From positions 1-56,118 of the forward strand of contig NZ_CAKRAH010000016.1 in NCBI RefSeq assembly GCF_934294775.1: a stretch of 56,118 bases of DNA, read 5' to 3'. This document shows positions 25,650-34,533 of the stretch, in pieces. The DNA comes from an uncultured Dorea sp. (GTDB lineage: Bacteria > Bacillota > Clostridia > Lachnospirales > Lachnospiraceae). Under the pieces are notes generated by a model. That model made no database searches. It was not told the origin of the DNA and worked only from the letters and a program-made list of their open reading frames with translations. Every line of letters begins with the position of its first letter. Position 1 is the stretch's first letter. Both the position numbers and the translations under genes were made by a program.

Positions 25650-27041
25650 TTACTCTGCAAGTGCAGCTTTCATCATGATTGCACACTCTACACGTTTTCT
25701 TTGCATCTCACAGCCGATCTCATATGTATCATGGATCGTACCATGGAAATTATAAGAGTTTGCCATACATCCACCGCTGCAGTAGAATTTTGCGAAGCAG
25801 TTTCTGCATTTATCTTTTGAATACACATTGCAGCTTCTGAAATCGTCAGCAATCTCCGGCTTAACGATTCCGTCATCTACATTGCCCATCAGGAAATCAT
25901 CCTGTCCAACAAACTGATGACATGGGTAGAGGTCTCCCCACGGTGTAACTGCCAGGTATTCTGTTCCGGAACCACATCCGGACAGACGCTTGGCAACGCA
26001 AGGTCCACCATTTAAATCTATCATGAAATGGAAGAAATTGAAGCCTTTTCCCTCTTTCTCGCGTTCGATCATCATCTTTGCAAGTTTATCATATTCCTCC
26101 ATGATTTTAGGAAGATCTTCCTCCCTGATCGCATACGGATCACTTTCGTCCCCGACAACCGGCTCGATTGACATCTGTTTGAATCCAAGATCAGCAAAAT
26201 GCATGATGTCATTTGAAAAATCCAGGTTATTTCTTGTAAATGTTCCGCGGATATAATATTTCTCCTGATTTCTGCTTTCTGCAAGTTTCTGGAATTTTGG
26301 AACAATCAGATCATAACTTCCTTTTCCATTTCTAAATGGACGCATCTGATCATTAATCTCTTTACGTCCGTCCAGACTTAATACAACGTTGTCCATCTCT
26401 TTATTGACAAATTCCTGGATCTCGTCATTTAAAAGGACTCCGTTTGTTGTAATTGTAAAACGGAAATGTTTATCGTGGATTTTTTCCTGCTCTCTTCCAT
26501 ATGCTACCAGATCCTTTACAACCTGCCAGTTCATAAGTGGTTCCCCACCGAAGAAATCAACCTCTAAGTTATGACGGTTTCCTGAATTCTGAATCAGGAA
26601 ATCCAGTGCTTTCTTACCGACTTCATAGCTCATAAGCGCACGTCTTCCGTGATACTCGCCTTCTTCTGCAAAGCAATATTTACATGCAAGGTTACAGTCA
26701 TGCGCAATATGAAGACAGAGTGCTTTTACAACCGTCTTTCTCTTCTTTACCTCTTCGATCATACATTCATATGTATCTTTCACGAATAACTGACCGCCTT
26801 CTGTCAGTTCGATCACATCTGATAATGCATCTTCAATATCAGATGCTTCGTATTTTTCTCCCAGTTCCTGTAAAAGCATTTCTTTTACAGATGGCTCTTT
26901 TAATGATTCAATGGTTGGTTCATTTTCTGTCTGATTCAGTTTTTCAATCACATCATAACAGACATCATCTACCACATGTACAGATCCACTGTACACATCC
27001 ATCACGATATTGTAGCCATTATTACGGTACTGATGAATCAT
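25650..27041 (-). CDS. scfB: SCIFF peptide radical SAM maturase
   Basis: This radical SAM/SPASM enzyme is expected to install thioether crosslinks in the SCIFF precursor peptide encoded just upstream. The 463 residues carry the radical SAM cysteines Cys116, Cys120 and Cys123 (CNLACKYC), a GGEPLMNW turn and a Cys-rich SPASM/twitch region (CVAKRLSGCGSGTEYL, YPCHQF, CRNCFAKFYCSGGCMANS, GCEMQ) for auxiliary 4Fe-4S clusters. The N-terminal roughly 95 residues form a peptide-recognition-like domain (VVDDVCYDVIEKL). The start has only a distant AAAGGGG. It is separated from scfA by 158 bases with a stem-loop. CteB of Clostridium thermocellum is the studied relative. Confidence 0.92.
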   Translation of the reverse strand: MIHQYRNNGYNIVMDVYSGSVHVVDDVCYDVIEKLNQTENEPTIESLKEPSVKEMLLQELGEKYEASDIEDALSDVIELTEGGQLFVKDTYECMIEEVKKRKTVVKALCLHIAHDCNLACKYCFAEEGEYHGRRALMSYEVGKKALDFLIQNSGNRHNLEVDFFGGEPLMNWQVVKDLVAYGREQEKIHDKHFRFTITTNGVLLNDEIQEFVNKEMDNVVLSLDGRKEINDQMRPFRNGKGSYDLIVPKFQKLAESRNQEKYYIRGTFTRNNLDFSNDIMHFADLGFKQMSIEPVVGDESDPYAIREEDLPKIMEEYDKLAKMMIEREKEGKGFNFFHFMIDLNGGPCVAKRLSGCGSGTEYLAVTPWGDLYPCHQFVGQDDFLMGNVDDGIVKPEIADDFRSCNVYSKDKCRNCFAKFYCSGGCMANSYNFHGTIHDTYEIGCEMQRKRVECAIMMKAALAE

Positions 27042-27144
27042 AATTATTATGGTACCCCTTTCTCATTTTTCTTATTTTATATCGGAATTTTTCCGTTGTT
27101 TCTCTTTGGATTCTGCTTTATACCTTTGAACAACTCATTAGACA

Positions 27145-27174
27145 ACAAGAAACAGCGACCCAAAAGACCGCTGT
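27145..27174 (-). terminator. Stem-loop (partial terminator/attenuator) between scfA and scfB
   Basis: Minus strand ACAGCGGTC pairs with GGGTCGCTGT around a TTTT loop, followed by the U-rich TTCTTGTTGTC. It lies 26 bases after the scfA stop and about 110 bases before scfB. A leaky terminator here would give more peptide message than enzyme message, the stoichiometry expected for a precursor and its maturase. Confidence 0.6.
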
Positions 27175-27199
27175 CCCGAGTGTGACATATGATTTTTAA

Positions 27200-27340
27200 T
27201 TATTTGCTCTGTTCGCAAGTCTGATTTCCTACTGTGCAGGATGTCTTACATGCTGACTGGCAAGATGTCTGGCATTCGCCGCATCCGCTTTTTTTCAGAT
27301 TACTGTTCATAGGTTTATTCAATGATTTTACATGTTTCAT
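27200..27340 (-). CDS. scfA: SCIFF precursor peptide (six cysteines in forty-five residues)
   Basis: A 46-residue peptide starting MKHVKSLNKPMNSNLKK and ending TVGNQTCEQSK. It has exactly six cysteines, at 20, 23, 27, 31, 35 and 42, in the pattern C-x2-C-x3-C-x3-C-x3-C-x6-C, which is the SCIFF signature. The TSCQSACKTSCT centre is highly conserved in the family. In the studied homologue a thioether joins a Cys to a Thr five residues later; the equivalent pair here is Cys31 and Thr36 (inference). It has a strong ribosome site (AGGAGG, 8 bases) and its own promoter. The frame is too short for simple gene finding. Its biological role is not established in any species known to me. Confidence 0.95.
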   Translation of the reverse strand: MKHVKSLNKPMNSNLKKSGCGECQTSCQSACKTSCTVGNQTCEQSK

Positions 27341-27377
27341 GTTCGTATCCCTCCTTACTTTTTGCTTAACTTACGTT

Positions 27378-27406
27378 ATTATAACATTTTGCTATAAGTT
27401 TCGCAA
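27378..27406 (-). promoter_or_regulatory. Sigma-A promoter of scfA
   Basis: Minus-strand TTGCGA (27401-27406), 17-base spacer, TATAAT (27378-27383), starting transcription about 30 bases before scfA, within the gap after the TIGR04086-like gene. Confidence 0.7.
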
Positions 27407-27414
27407 TCTTTTTC

Positions 27415-27789
27415 TTAGGATATCATCCCACCAGCCATTCCACCGCCTGCACACAGCCCCAATGTAATCCAGATATCCACTGTGTTCCCCTGAAATGTGC
27501 GGTAAATTCCAAGTGTGATCAACAATAACAGAACAAAGTAAAGGCTTCCCGCTATTATTCCCCATATAAACCTTCTGACCTGCAGTGCTTTTCCTGCCAC
27601 ACATCCTGCTGTAAAAGAAGATAGCAGATATACGCCTTTGATTCCAGCCGTCACTACACCTTCCTGAAGTTCCAGTTTGTATACCCCAAAGGCCAGTATC
27701 ATAAGTAATATTCCGGTAACGGCGTAAGAAATCAGAAGTGCTTTTAGTATTCCCGTGATCTTTTTATCCAGCTTTCTATGATCTGGCAT
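27415..27789 (-). CDS. TIGR04086-like membrane protein associated with SCIFF locus
   Basis: The 124-residue protein has about four hydrophobic helices (ALLISYAVTGILLMILAFGVY; GVYLLSSFTAGCVAGKAL; FIWGIIAGSLYFVLLLLITLG; IWITLGLCAGGGMAGGMI) with Gly/Ala-rich segments and a basic N-terminus, so it should lie in the membrane. It resembles the TIGR04086 family, whose function is unknown and which commonly sits next to scfA-scfB. I chose the ATG with AAGGAGG 5 bases upstream; two codons before it is a GTG. A role in handling or exporting the SCIFF product is only suggested by position. Confidence 0.8.
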   Translation of the reverse strand: MPDHRKLDKKITGILKALLISYAVTGILLMILAFGVYKLELQEGVVTAGIKGVYLLSSFTAGCVAGKALQVRRFIWGIIAGSLYFVLLLLITLGIYRTFQGNTVDIWITLGLCAGGGMAGGMIS

Positions 27790-27940
27790 ACACACCTCCT
27801 TAATCTATGTACTCCCGGAATCTTTTTTGCACCTGATTGCCGTGTCTGATTTTAATTTCTGATTCCGGCTGTCCTTTCACTACTTGATTCCAGGCTCTTT
27901 TATATCACAGAATATGCGTGATCTTCTGCATATATTCCTT

Positions 27941-28486
27941 TTACTGCTCCATCTGTTTTCCAATTACTTTTGCTGTACATTCTGCCATCTTTTTATCTGT
28001 GTCTGCGAATTTTTTTTCTTTGTTCTTAGCCAGAAGGATCACTCCACCTATCACATCTCCCCGGCACATGATCGGACTTATGATTTCCCGTTCATAATGT
28101 TCCTGTTCTTCTACGACCTGTATATATTGCTTTTCTCCTGTCCTGGCTTCCCTTTGCGTTCTTTCCTTTAAAAATTCTGCCATCTCTTCTGTGATTCCCT
28201 GATCCTGTACCTCTTTTTTTCCCGGTCCTTCTGCTGCCACCACCTGCTCCATATCACAGATACACACCAGACACTCCAGCACCTGTGCCAGACTCTCTGC
28301 ATACTGCCTTGCGAATGTAGAAAGTTCCCCAATCGGTGAATATTTTTTCAGAATAATCTTTCCTTCCCTGTCAGTAAATATTTCAACCGGATCTCCTTCT
28401 CTTATTCTGAGTGTTCTTCTGATTTCTTTCGGCACCACCACACGACCGAGATCGTCGATTCTTCTTACAATTCCTGTAGCTTTCAT
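27941..28486 (-). CDS. spoVT: Stage V sporulation protein T (SpoVT)
   Basis: SpoVT is a forespore transcription factor that tunes sigma-G-dependent genes and spore maturation. The 181 residues start with the swapped-hairpin SpoVT-AbrB DNA-binding domain (KATGIVRRIDDLGRVVVPKEIRRTLRIREGDPVEIF, residues 1-50), followed by a GAF-like domain (about 58-180) with PIMCRGDVIGGVILLAK. Length and two-domain plan match B. subtilis SpoVT. The start has AGGAGGAATTTTTTAT before it. A possible sigma-G promoter lies at 28608-28637. It is separated from mfd-prsA by the divergent yqeY. Confidence 0.93.
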   Translation of the reverse strand: MKATGIVRRIDDLGRVVVPKEIRRTLRIREGDPVEIFTDREGKIILKKYSPIGELSTFARQYAESLAQVLECLVCICDMEQVVAAEGPGKKEVQDQGITEEMAEFLKERTQREARTGEKQYIQVVEEQEHYEREIISPIMCRGDVIGGVILLAKNKEKKFADTDKKMAECTAKVIGKQMEQ

Positions 28487-28607
28487 ATAAAAAATTCCTC
28501 CTGCTCCTGGTAATATACTCCCCGTGATTTTTCTTTCCTTACTTTTTTCTTATTTTCCTGTGCCCCAAAGAGTACATTATAGATTTTCCATAATTGTGAT
28601 ATAAAGG

Positions 28608-28637
28608 TAGTATATGAAAAATTATGTAGAACTATGT
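28608..28637 (-). promoter_or_regulatory. Possible sigma-G promoter of spoVT
   Basis: Minus strand ACATA (28633-28637), 18-base spacer, TATACTA (28608-28614). Each element differs by one base from the sigma-G pattern GHATR-N18-CATWHTA. It lies about 120 bases upstream of spoVT, so the leader would be long. Suggestive only. Confidence 0.35.
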
Positions 28638-28676
28638 ATCTGAAGTTTTTTCAATTTCAGGCTCGGAATTTTTCAT
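28614..28676. repeat. Nested inverted repeats between spoVT and yqeY
   Basis: Outer arms ATGAAAAATT (28614-28623) and AATTTTTCAT (28667-28676) are perfect 10-base complements; inside them CTGAA and TTCAG (28640-28660) form a second stem. The 292-base gap between the divergent genes contains this, the candidate spoVT promoter and a TATAAT (28742-28747) for yqeY, and nothing else I can name. Confidence 0.45.
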
Positions 28677-28778
28677 CCATAACCCCAAAATCATACTTTT
28701 TATACCTAAGATAAGGACTGGATATTTTTTTAATAGTTTTGTATAATAGTTGGAAGAAAATATTAGGAGGAATCTATC

Positions 28779-29225
28779 ATGAGTAAAATTGATGAAGTAC
28801 GCGCTGACATGGTCAAAGCCATGAAAGCCAAAGACAAAGACACAAAGGAAACTTTATCCATGCTGCTTGCAGCCCTTAAGAATAAAGCCATTGACAAACG
28901 TGCCGATCTTACACCTGAAGAAGAGACTCAGGTTATCTTAAAAGAGATCAAGCAGACAAAAGAAACTCTGGATCTGACACCAGCTGACCGTACAGAGATT
29001 ATTGATGAATGCAACAAACGTCTCGCAGTTCTTGAGCAGTACGCTCCAAAGATGATGGACGAAGCTGAAATCAAAGAAGTCGTTGCTTCTGTTCTTGCAG
29101 AAATGGGTCTCGATGCCCCAACAGCCAAAGACAAAGGTAAGATCATGAAGAACCTGATGCCTAAGGTAAAAGGAAAAGCTGACGGAAAGCTCGTAAATGA
29201 AATCGTATCTACTTTTATGAACTAG
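28779..29225 (+). CDS. GatB/YqeY domain-containing protein
   Basis: The 148-residue, mostly helical and charged protein matches the YqeY family: SKIDEVRADMVKAMKAKDKDTKETLSMLLAALKN at the start and KGKIMKNLMPKVKGKADGKLVNEIV at the end. The C-terminal helical domain resembles the tRNA-binding tail of the GatB amidotransferase subunit. The function is unproven; a role in tRNA-dependent processes is inferred from the domain. AGGAGG lies 8 bases before the ATG. It is monocistronic, in opposite direction to its neighbours, with a terminator at 29284. Confidence 0.9.
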   Translation: MSKIDEVRADMVKAMKAKDKDTKETLSMLLAALKNKAIDKRADLTPEEETQVILKEIKQTKETLDLTPADRTEIIDECNKRLAVLEQYAPKMMDEAEIKEVVASVLAEMGLDAPTAKDKGKIMKNLMPKVKGKADGKLVNEIVSTFMN

Positions 29226-29231
29226 AAACGT

Positions 29232-29275
29232 TAGTATACAGAGAACCTGCTACCTGCAGCTTCTTCTGCATACTA
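29232..29275. repeat. Dispersed palindromic repeat, copy 2
   Basis: TAGTATACAGAGAACCTGC and GCAGCTTCTTCTGCATACTA form an imperfect palindrome of about 19 base pairs with a short loop, starting 7 bases after the yqeY stop. On the minus strand it aligns almost base for base with 34987-35031. Confidence 0.75.
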
Positions 29276-29280
29276 TGATA

Positions 29281-29315
29281 AAAAATGCCACCTGCGATGG
29301 TGGCATTTTCTTTTT
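29281..29315. terminator. Bidirectional terminator between yqeY and prsA
   Basis: AATGCCACC-TGCGAT-GGTGGCATT forms a 9-base-pair stem with A-runs on one side and TTTCTTTTT on the other, so it can end both yqeY (plus) and the pth-mfd-prsA transcript (minus). Confidence 0.88.
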
Positions 29316-29327
29316 CCCAGACACACT

Positions 29328-30374
29328 CTAGTTTGCAGAATCTGTAGCAGCCGCATCTGTGCTGCTGGTTGAATCTGTACCTGTTGTTGTCGAATCATCT
29401 TTTATTTTTACACTTAACTTCGTAAAGCTTACCTTATTCCAGTTTCCTTTGTGAACCGTAATCTTCTCTTCTTTCTTCCATTTCTTTAATATCTTTTTGT
29501 AGTATTTATCCTGTTTATCAGAAATCAGAGATTCTTTTTTCGTTTCCGTAGCTGTCTCATCCATAAGACTTGTTACTTTTGCAACATAACATCCGCCATC
29601 GGCTTCAATCACGCCTGTAACCTCTCCTTCGCCAAGCTTACCGGCTGCTTTTACAACCTCTGCCGAAGGATTTACCGAATCCGAATCAAACGTAGCGGTC
29701 TTAGCTTCTGCCCCCTGCCCGGTTGCATATGCTTCAAAGTCATCAGCCTTCTTAGCACCTTCAGCAAATGCTTCCGCCTTCTGCTTTACCTGTGCCTTTT
29801 CATCATCGGATGCATCCGATGAACTGTAATCAAATGCTACATACTGCATACGCTTCTGTGCTGCATCTTCATCTGATACTTTAACGTCTGCATCTGCTAC
29901 GATTGCCTTACGCATTCTCTGCTCAATCGTCATAAGTGTCATTGTTCTCTTTACGTTTTCTTTTGACGCTGATATTTTATCTTTTACCTTTTTCGAATTT
30001 GCCTTATCAAATTCTTTTGCTGCGTCATTTACCGCTTTTTTATCAGCTTTTGTCAGAGATACCTTATACTCATCCATATGCTCTTCCAGAAGTGCCATAT
30101 TCTTCAGATCATCCAACAGTGTATCTTTGATGGATTCTTCATAAGTCTTACCATCTGATGCATTCTTACTCCACATATCATCTCCGCCAAGATAGCCGGA
30201 AAGATATGTCTCATACTGTGCCTGTGTATATCTTGCATAAAAATTTGCAACTCCTGCAGTGATCTCTGTATCTCCTGCTTTTACCACAACTGCATCATCT
30301 TTCAATGAGCCACATCCCGTCAGTGATGTAGAGAGAATTCCTGCCATTGCTAAAATTAATGCTCTTTTTTTCAT
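29328..30374 (-). CDS. prsA: Lipoprotein with SurA/PrsA-type foldase architecture
   Basis: The 348-residue product has a lipoprotein signal (MKKRALILAMAGILSTSLTGC, lipobox LTGC, lipid on Cys21), a helical N-terminal chaperone-like part, and a parvulin-like region (about 175-265: MQYVAFDYS...KADDFEAYATGQGAEAKTATF...KLGEGEVTGVIEADGGCYVAKV). The histidines and other active-site residues of true parvulins are not apparent, so it may be a chaperone rather than an active prolyl isomerase. The last 30 residues are rich in Thr, Ser, Asp and Ala. It lies 16 bases after mfd. Membrane-anchored and facing outward. Confidence 0.82.
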   Translation of the reverse strand: MKKRALILAMAGILSTSLTGCGSLKDDAVVVKAGDTEITAGVANFYARYTQAQYETYLSGYLGGDDMWSKNASDGKTYEESIKDTLLDDLKNMALLEEHMDEYKVSLTKADKKAVNDAAKEFDKANSKKVKDKISASKENVKRTMTLMTIEQRMRKAIVADADVKVSDEDAAQKRMQYVAFDYSSSDASDDEKAQVKQKAEAFAEGAKKADDFEAYATGQGAEAKTATFDSDSVNPSAEVVKAAGKLGEGEVTGVIEADGGCYVAKVTSLMDETATETKKESLISDKQDKYYKKILKKWKKEEKITVHKGNWNKVSFTKLSVKIKDDSTTTGTDSTSSTDAAATDSAN

Positions 30375-30390
30375 TTATCCAAACCTGCCT

Positions 30391-33300
30391 TTATTTGCTT
30401 AATGTATCAATTATACCGCTTTTTTCATCTCCGAGCAATCCTTTCAGTCCATTTAGCACTTTTTTCGTAATTTCCAGTGGATCACCCTGCTTTTCTTTTA
30501 AGTTCCGCCGTTTTTTTTCATATACAAAACACGGCTGTGCCGCGTCCGCTTTAAACGACAATTCTCCCCGGAAGCCTTCGATCAGCTGCGGAATACGCTC
30601 CGGATGAACTTTGGCCTTTTCATACATCGTAAATGTATAGATATCCCCTTTTTGTTCTACTGCCGTTACATATGCCTCATGAGCCTGCGCCTTCAATGCC
30701 GCCACTTCCAGAAGCTTCTCCACTTTTTTCGGAATATCACCAAAACGGTCTATCAGTTCTTCGGTCATATCTTCCATCTCATCCCTGTTTTCAATCGCTG
30801 CGATCCGCTTATAGACATCCAGTTTCTGATATTCATTCGGAATATAGGAAGCAGGGATAAACGCATCTACATTCAGATCCATCGTCGTTGCAAATATCTC
30901 CTCTTCTTCCATCTCGCCTTTCAGATGTCTGACCGCCTCATTCAGCATCTTGCAGTACAGATCGTATCCGACAGCTTCCATGTGTCCGTGCTGTTCAGCT
31001 CCCAGAAGATTACCTGCACCACGGATTTCAAGATCCCGCATAGCGATTTTAAATCCGGATCCAAGATCTGTAAACTCCCGGATCGCTGCCAGTCTCTTTT
31101 CTGCCACTTCCTTTAACATTTTATCTCTTCTGTAGAGTAGGAAAGCATACGCCATACGGTTTGACCTGCCCACACGTCCCCGGAGCTGGTAAAGCTGTGA
31201 AAGTCCCAGTCTGTCTGCATCATGAATGATCATCGTATTCGCATTGGAGATATCCAGTCCTGTCTCAATAATGGTTGTCGATACCAGTACATCTATCTCT
31301 CCATTGATAAAGTCATACATGATCCGCTCAAGCTCATGTTCTCTCATCTGCCCATGTGCATAGGCAACCGTAAGATCCGGCACCAGTTTCTGCACATGAC
31401 CTGCGACCTCGTCAATGTCCTCTACACGGTTATACACATAATATACCTGTCCCTGTCTTGCACATTCCCTTTCGATTGCCTCACGGACCATCTCATCGTT
31501 ATATTCCATCACATATGTCTGAATCGGCATACGGTCGTTCGGTGCTTCTTCAAGTACACTCATATCACGGATCCCGATCAGACTCATATGGAGGGTTCTT
31601 GGGATCGGTGTAGCCGTAAGTGTCAGGACGTCTACATTTTCTTTTAATTTTTTTATCTTTTCTTTGTGCTGTACACCGAACCGCTGTTCTTCGTCAATGA
31701 TCAAAAGTCCCAGATCTTTGAACTTCATATCTTCACTTAAAACCCTGTGTGTTCCAATGACGATATCCACCAGTCCTTTTCTGACATCTTCTACCGTCTT
31801 CTTTTGCTGTGCCGGAGTCCGGAATCTGCACATCAGATCGATCCGTACCGGGAATTCTTTCATTCTCTGTACGAATGTCCGGTAGTGCTGCTGTGCCAGA
31901 ATCGTTGTCGGAACCAGATATACGACCTGCTTACTCTCCTGCACTGCCTTAAACGCCGCACGGATTGCAACTTCGGTCTTGCCAAATCCCACATCCCCGC
32001 ACACCAGACGGTCCATGATCTTATGGCTTTGCATGTCTTTTTTCACGGCATCGATCGCCAGCATCTGGTCTTCCGTCTCTTCAAACGGAAACATCTCTTC
32101 AAATTCCCTTTGCCATACCGTATCTTCACCGTATACATATCCGTCCTGTTCCTGTCTGGTCGCATACAGTTTTACCAGATCCTTTGCAATCTCTCGGACA
32201 GCCCCGCGCACACGCTTCTTCGTCCGCGTCCACTCCTGTGTCCCGAGTTTGTTTAATTTTGGCTTTTTGGCATCTGCACTTGCATATTTCTGGATCAGAT
32301 CCAGCTGGGTTGCCGGTATATAGAGGTTTCCTCCCTGGGCATAGGAAATCTTCATGTAATCTTTGGAAATCTTATCTACCACAATCTTCTCAATTCCCTG
32401 ATAGATTCCCACGCCGTGATTCTCATGTACAACATAATCTCCCGGCTTTAGTTCCGAGAAACTTTGTATTTTACGGCCTTCGTAGGTCTTTCTTTTTTTC
32501 TTCTTTTTGCGCTTGCCAAATATATCCGACTCTGCGATCACAGTAAATTTTAACATCGGGTACTCATATCCTTCTGCAATATAACCATATGCAGTCATGA
32601 TCTCTCCCGGCTTTACTTCCCTGTCCAGATCTTCACTGTAAAAGCTGCTCAGATTATAATCCCGCAGATCTTCCGCAAGACGCTTCGCTCTGGTCCTGGA
32701 TCCAGAAAGCAATATCACACGGTAACCGTTTCTCTTTAACCGCTTAAGATCCTGTGTCAGCATCTCAAAGCTGTTATTATACGAATTTACCCCTTTTGCC
32801 TGGATCTCGTAAGTGCTTCTGATTTCAAACCCTTTGCACTTCATCTCCAGCGCAAAAAATCCAATACTGCTGTAAGTATTGATCTTTTTCAATATCTCTG
32901 GCACGGAAAATATCTTTGCCTCTTCCTCTTCCAGCTCGTAACCACTTTCCAGTCTCTTTTTCTGCGCCTCGATAAATTCTTCTTCTACATGTTCTCCCCG
33001 TTCTGTAAGCCTGACTGGTTCGTCCAGGAATAAAATCGTGTCTTCCTGCGGGAAGTAATCCAGAAATGACACTCCCTTTTCTCCTTTTTGAGGGAATTCC
33101 TGCGCAGGAAATATGATAATTTCCGAAAGATTCTCTATCGACCTCTGGCTTTCTACATCAAATGTCCGGATGGAATCCACTTCATCTCCCCACAGTTCGA
33201 TTCTGACCGGCATCTCTTCCGTCAGCGGGTAAATGTCCAGAATCCCTCCACGCACCGCGAACTGTCCGGGACCTTCTACCTGCACTTCCCTGTCATAACC

Positions 33301-33801
33301 GATCTTTGAAAGCTTCTGTTCTATCTCATCCAGTTTCAGCATGCTGTCATTTTGTATCCGTAAAATCTTCTCCTGGATATTTTCCTTCGTTGCCAGATAG
33401 TCCATAAATCCATCCAGGCTCGTTACAATTGTTGCCGGATCATCTCCAAGAACGGCCTGAATGCCTTCCATCCTCTGTCTGACCAGTTCTTTACTTCTGA
33501 TATCTGCCTGATAGAACAAAAAATCCTTAGCCGGATATAAAAATGTATTACCATCCAGAAACCGGTACTCCTCATACAGCTGTCTTGCTTTTGTTTCACT
33601 GGAGCATACGATTACTTTATACCTGCACGCATCTTCTTTATTCCCGGACGTTCCGCTGCTACTGCCCAGTGCATACATCATATGCGTCTTCTGGGAATTT
33701 ACACACCCACACACGCGGATCATTCCCGTTCCTTTTTTCTTATTTCGGTAAAGTTCTTCATATTCAGCCAACTCATTAAGCGGCCTTACTAAGCCTTGCA
33801 T
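30391..33801 (-). CDS. mfd: Transcription-repair coupling factor
   Basis: Mfd displaces RNA polymerase stalled at DNA damage and recruits UvrA. The 1136 residues show an N-terminal UvrB-like region, the CarD/RID RNA polymerase-interaction domain (LKPGDYVVHENHGVGIYQGI) and the RecG-like helicase. The helicase has Walker A CGDVGFGKTEVA, DEEQRFGVQHKEKIK, TATPIPRTLHMSL, TTIIETGLDISNANT and QLRGRVGRSNRMAYAFL. A C-terminal TRCF domain follows (VDAFIPASYIPNEYQKLDVYKRI). The length is normal. AAGGAGG lies before the ATG. It follows pth by 3 bases, an arrangement conserved across Firmicutes. Confidence 0.96.
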   Translation of the reverse strand: MQGLVRPLNELAEYEELYRNKKKGTGMIRVCGCVNSQKTHMMYALGSSSGTSGNKEDACRYKVIVCSSETKARQLYEEYRFLDGNTFLYPAKDFLFYQADIRSKELVRQRMEGIQAVLGDDPATIVTSLDGFMDYLATKENIQEKILRIQNDSMLKLDEIEQKLSKIGYDREVQVEGPGQFAVRGGILDIYPLTEEMPVRIELWGDEVDSIRTFDVESQRSIENLSEIIIFPAQEFPQKGEKGVSFLDYFPQEDTILFLDEPVRLTERGEHVEEEFIEAQKKRLESGYELEEEEAKIFSVPEILKKINTYSSIGFFALEMKCKGFEIRSTYEIQAKGVNSYNNSFEMLTQDLKRLKRNGYRVILLSGSRTRAKRLAEDLRDYNLSSFYSEDLDREVKPGEIMTAYGYIAEGYEYPMLKFTVIAESDIFGKRKKKKKRKTYEGRKIQSFSELKPGDYVVHENHGVGIYQGIEKIVVDKISKDYMKISYAQGGNLYIPATQLDLIQKYASADAKKPKLNKLGTQEWTRTKKRVRGAVREIAKDLVKLYATRQEQDGYVYGEDTVWQREFEEMFPFEETEDQMLAIDAVKKDMQSHKIMDRLVCGDVGFGKTEVAIRAAFKAVQESKQVVYLVPTTILAQQHYRTFVQRMKEFPVRIDLMCRFRTPAQQKKTVEDVRKGLVDIVIGTHRVLSEDMKFKDLGLLIIDEEQRFGVQHKEKIKKLKENVDVLTLTATPIPRTLHMSLIGIRDMSVLEEAPNDRMPIQTYVMEYNDEMVREAIERECARQGQVYYVYNRVEDIDEVAGHVQKLVPDLTVAYAHGQMREHELERIMYDFINGEIDVLVSTTIIETGLDISNANTMIIHDADRLGLSQLYQLRGRVGRSNRMAYAFLLYRRDKMLKEVAEKRLAAIREFTDLGSGFKIAMRDLEIRGAGNLLGAEQHGHMEAVGYDLYCKMLNEAVRHLKGEMEEEEIFATTMDLNVDAFIPASYIPNEYQKLDVYKRIAAIENRDEMEDMTEELIDRFGDIPKKVEKLLEVAALKAQAHEAYVTAVEQKGDIYTFTMYEKAKVHPERIPQLIEGFRGELSFKADAAQPCFVYEKKRRNLKEKQGDPLEITKKVLNGLKGLLGDEKSGIIDTLSK

Positions 33802-33804
33802 TTC

Positions 33805-34389
33805 TTACGCCTCCTTAGGCTTTACTTTTCTGTTATACTGATTCATCGCAGCTTCAATCTCACCATTTAAGATCATTCCGACTGCATGATCTGCTTTATC
33901 ATAACCTTCTTCCATCAACTCTCTGTCTTCTTTTGAAAAATGTCCGAGCACATAATCTGCAAGATCATATTTTTTCGGTTTTTCCCCTACTCCGATCTTG
34001 ATTCTCATAAATACATCGGTTCCCAGGTTGGCGATGATATTCTTAATTCCGTTATGTCCGCCGGCACTTCCTTTTTTACGGATGCGAAGCTGTCCTACTC
34101 CAAGGCTGATATCATCATAGATAACCAGAAGCTCACTTTCTTCATCAATCTTATAATAATTCACAAGTTCTCTTAAGCTTTCACCGCTCAGGTTCATATA
34201 CGTCTGCGGCTTTACCAGCAGTACTTTATGCCCTTCGATCATACCTTTTCCGACCAGCGCTCTTCCTTTTCTTCCATCTACGGTTATATTATATCTTTCT
34301 GCTAATGTATCTATAACATCAAAACCAACATTATGTCTGGTTCCTTCATACTGTAATGTTGGATTTCCAAGTCCTGCAATAATAAACAT
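33805..34389 (-). CDS. pth: Peptidyl-tRNA hydrolase
   Basis: Pth releases tRNA from peptidyl-tRNA that has dropped off ribosomes. The 194 residues have the family motifs FIIAGLGNPTLQYEGTRHNVGFDVID (catalytic His in RHNVGFD), LLVKPQTYMNLSGESL, LVIYDDISLGVGQLRIRKKGSAGGHNGIKNI and FMRIKIGVGEKP. The start is preceded by GGAGG. Downstream mfd follows 3 bases after the stop. No clear promoter could be fixed in the 144-base gap shared with the divergent gene. Confidence 0.95.
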   Translation of the reverse strand: MFIIAGLGNPTLQYEGTRHNVGFDVIDTLAERYNITVDGRKGRALVGKGMIEGHKVLLVKPQTYMNLSGESLRELVNYYKIDEESELLVIYDDISLGVGQLRIRKKGSAGGHNGIKNIIANLGTDVFMRIKIGVGEKPKKYDLADYVLGHFSKEDRELMEEGYDKADHAVGMILNGEIEAAMNQYNRKVKPKEA

Positions 34390-34533
34390 ATCTATTCTTC
34401 CTCCATTTCTTTTACCATTCTACAAGAAGCCTTGTCATTTGTCACGTAAAAACAGACGAATAATTTTTCCACTTTTTTCATACATTATAGAAAATGAAAC
34501 ATTTTTTAACACAAACTACCAGGAGGTTTCCCT

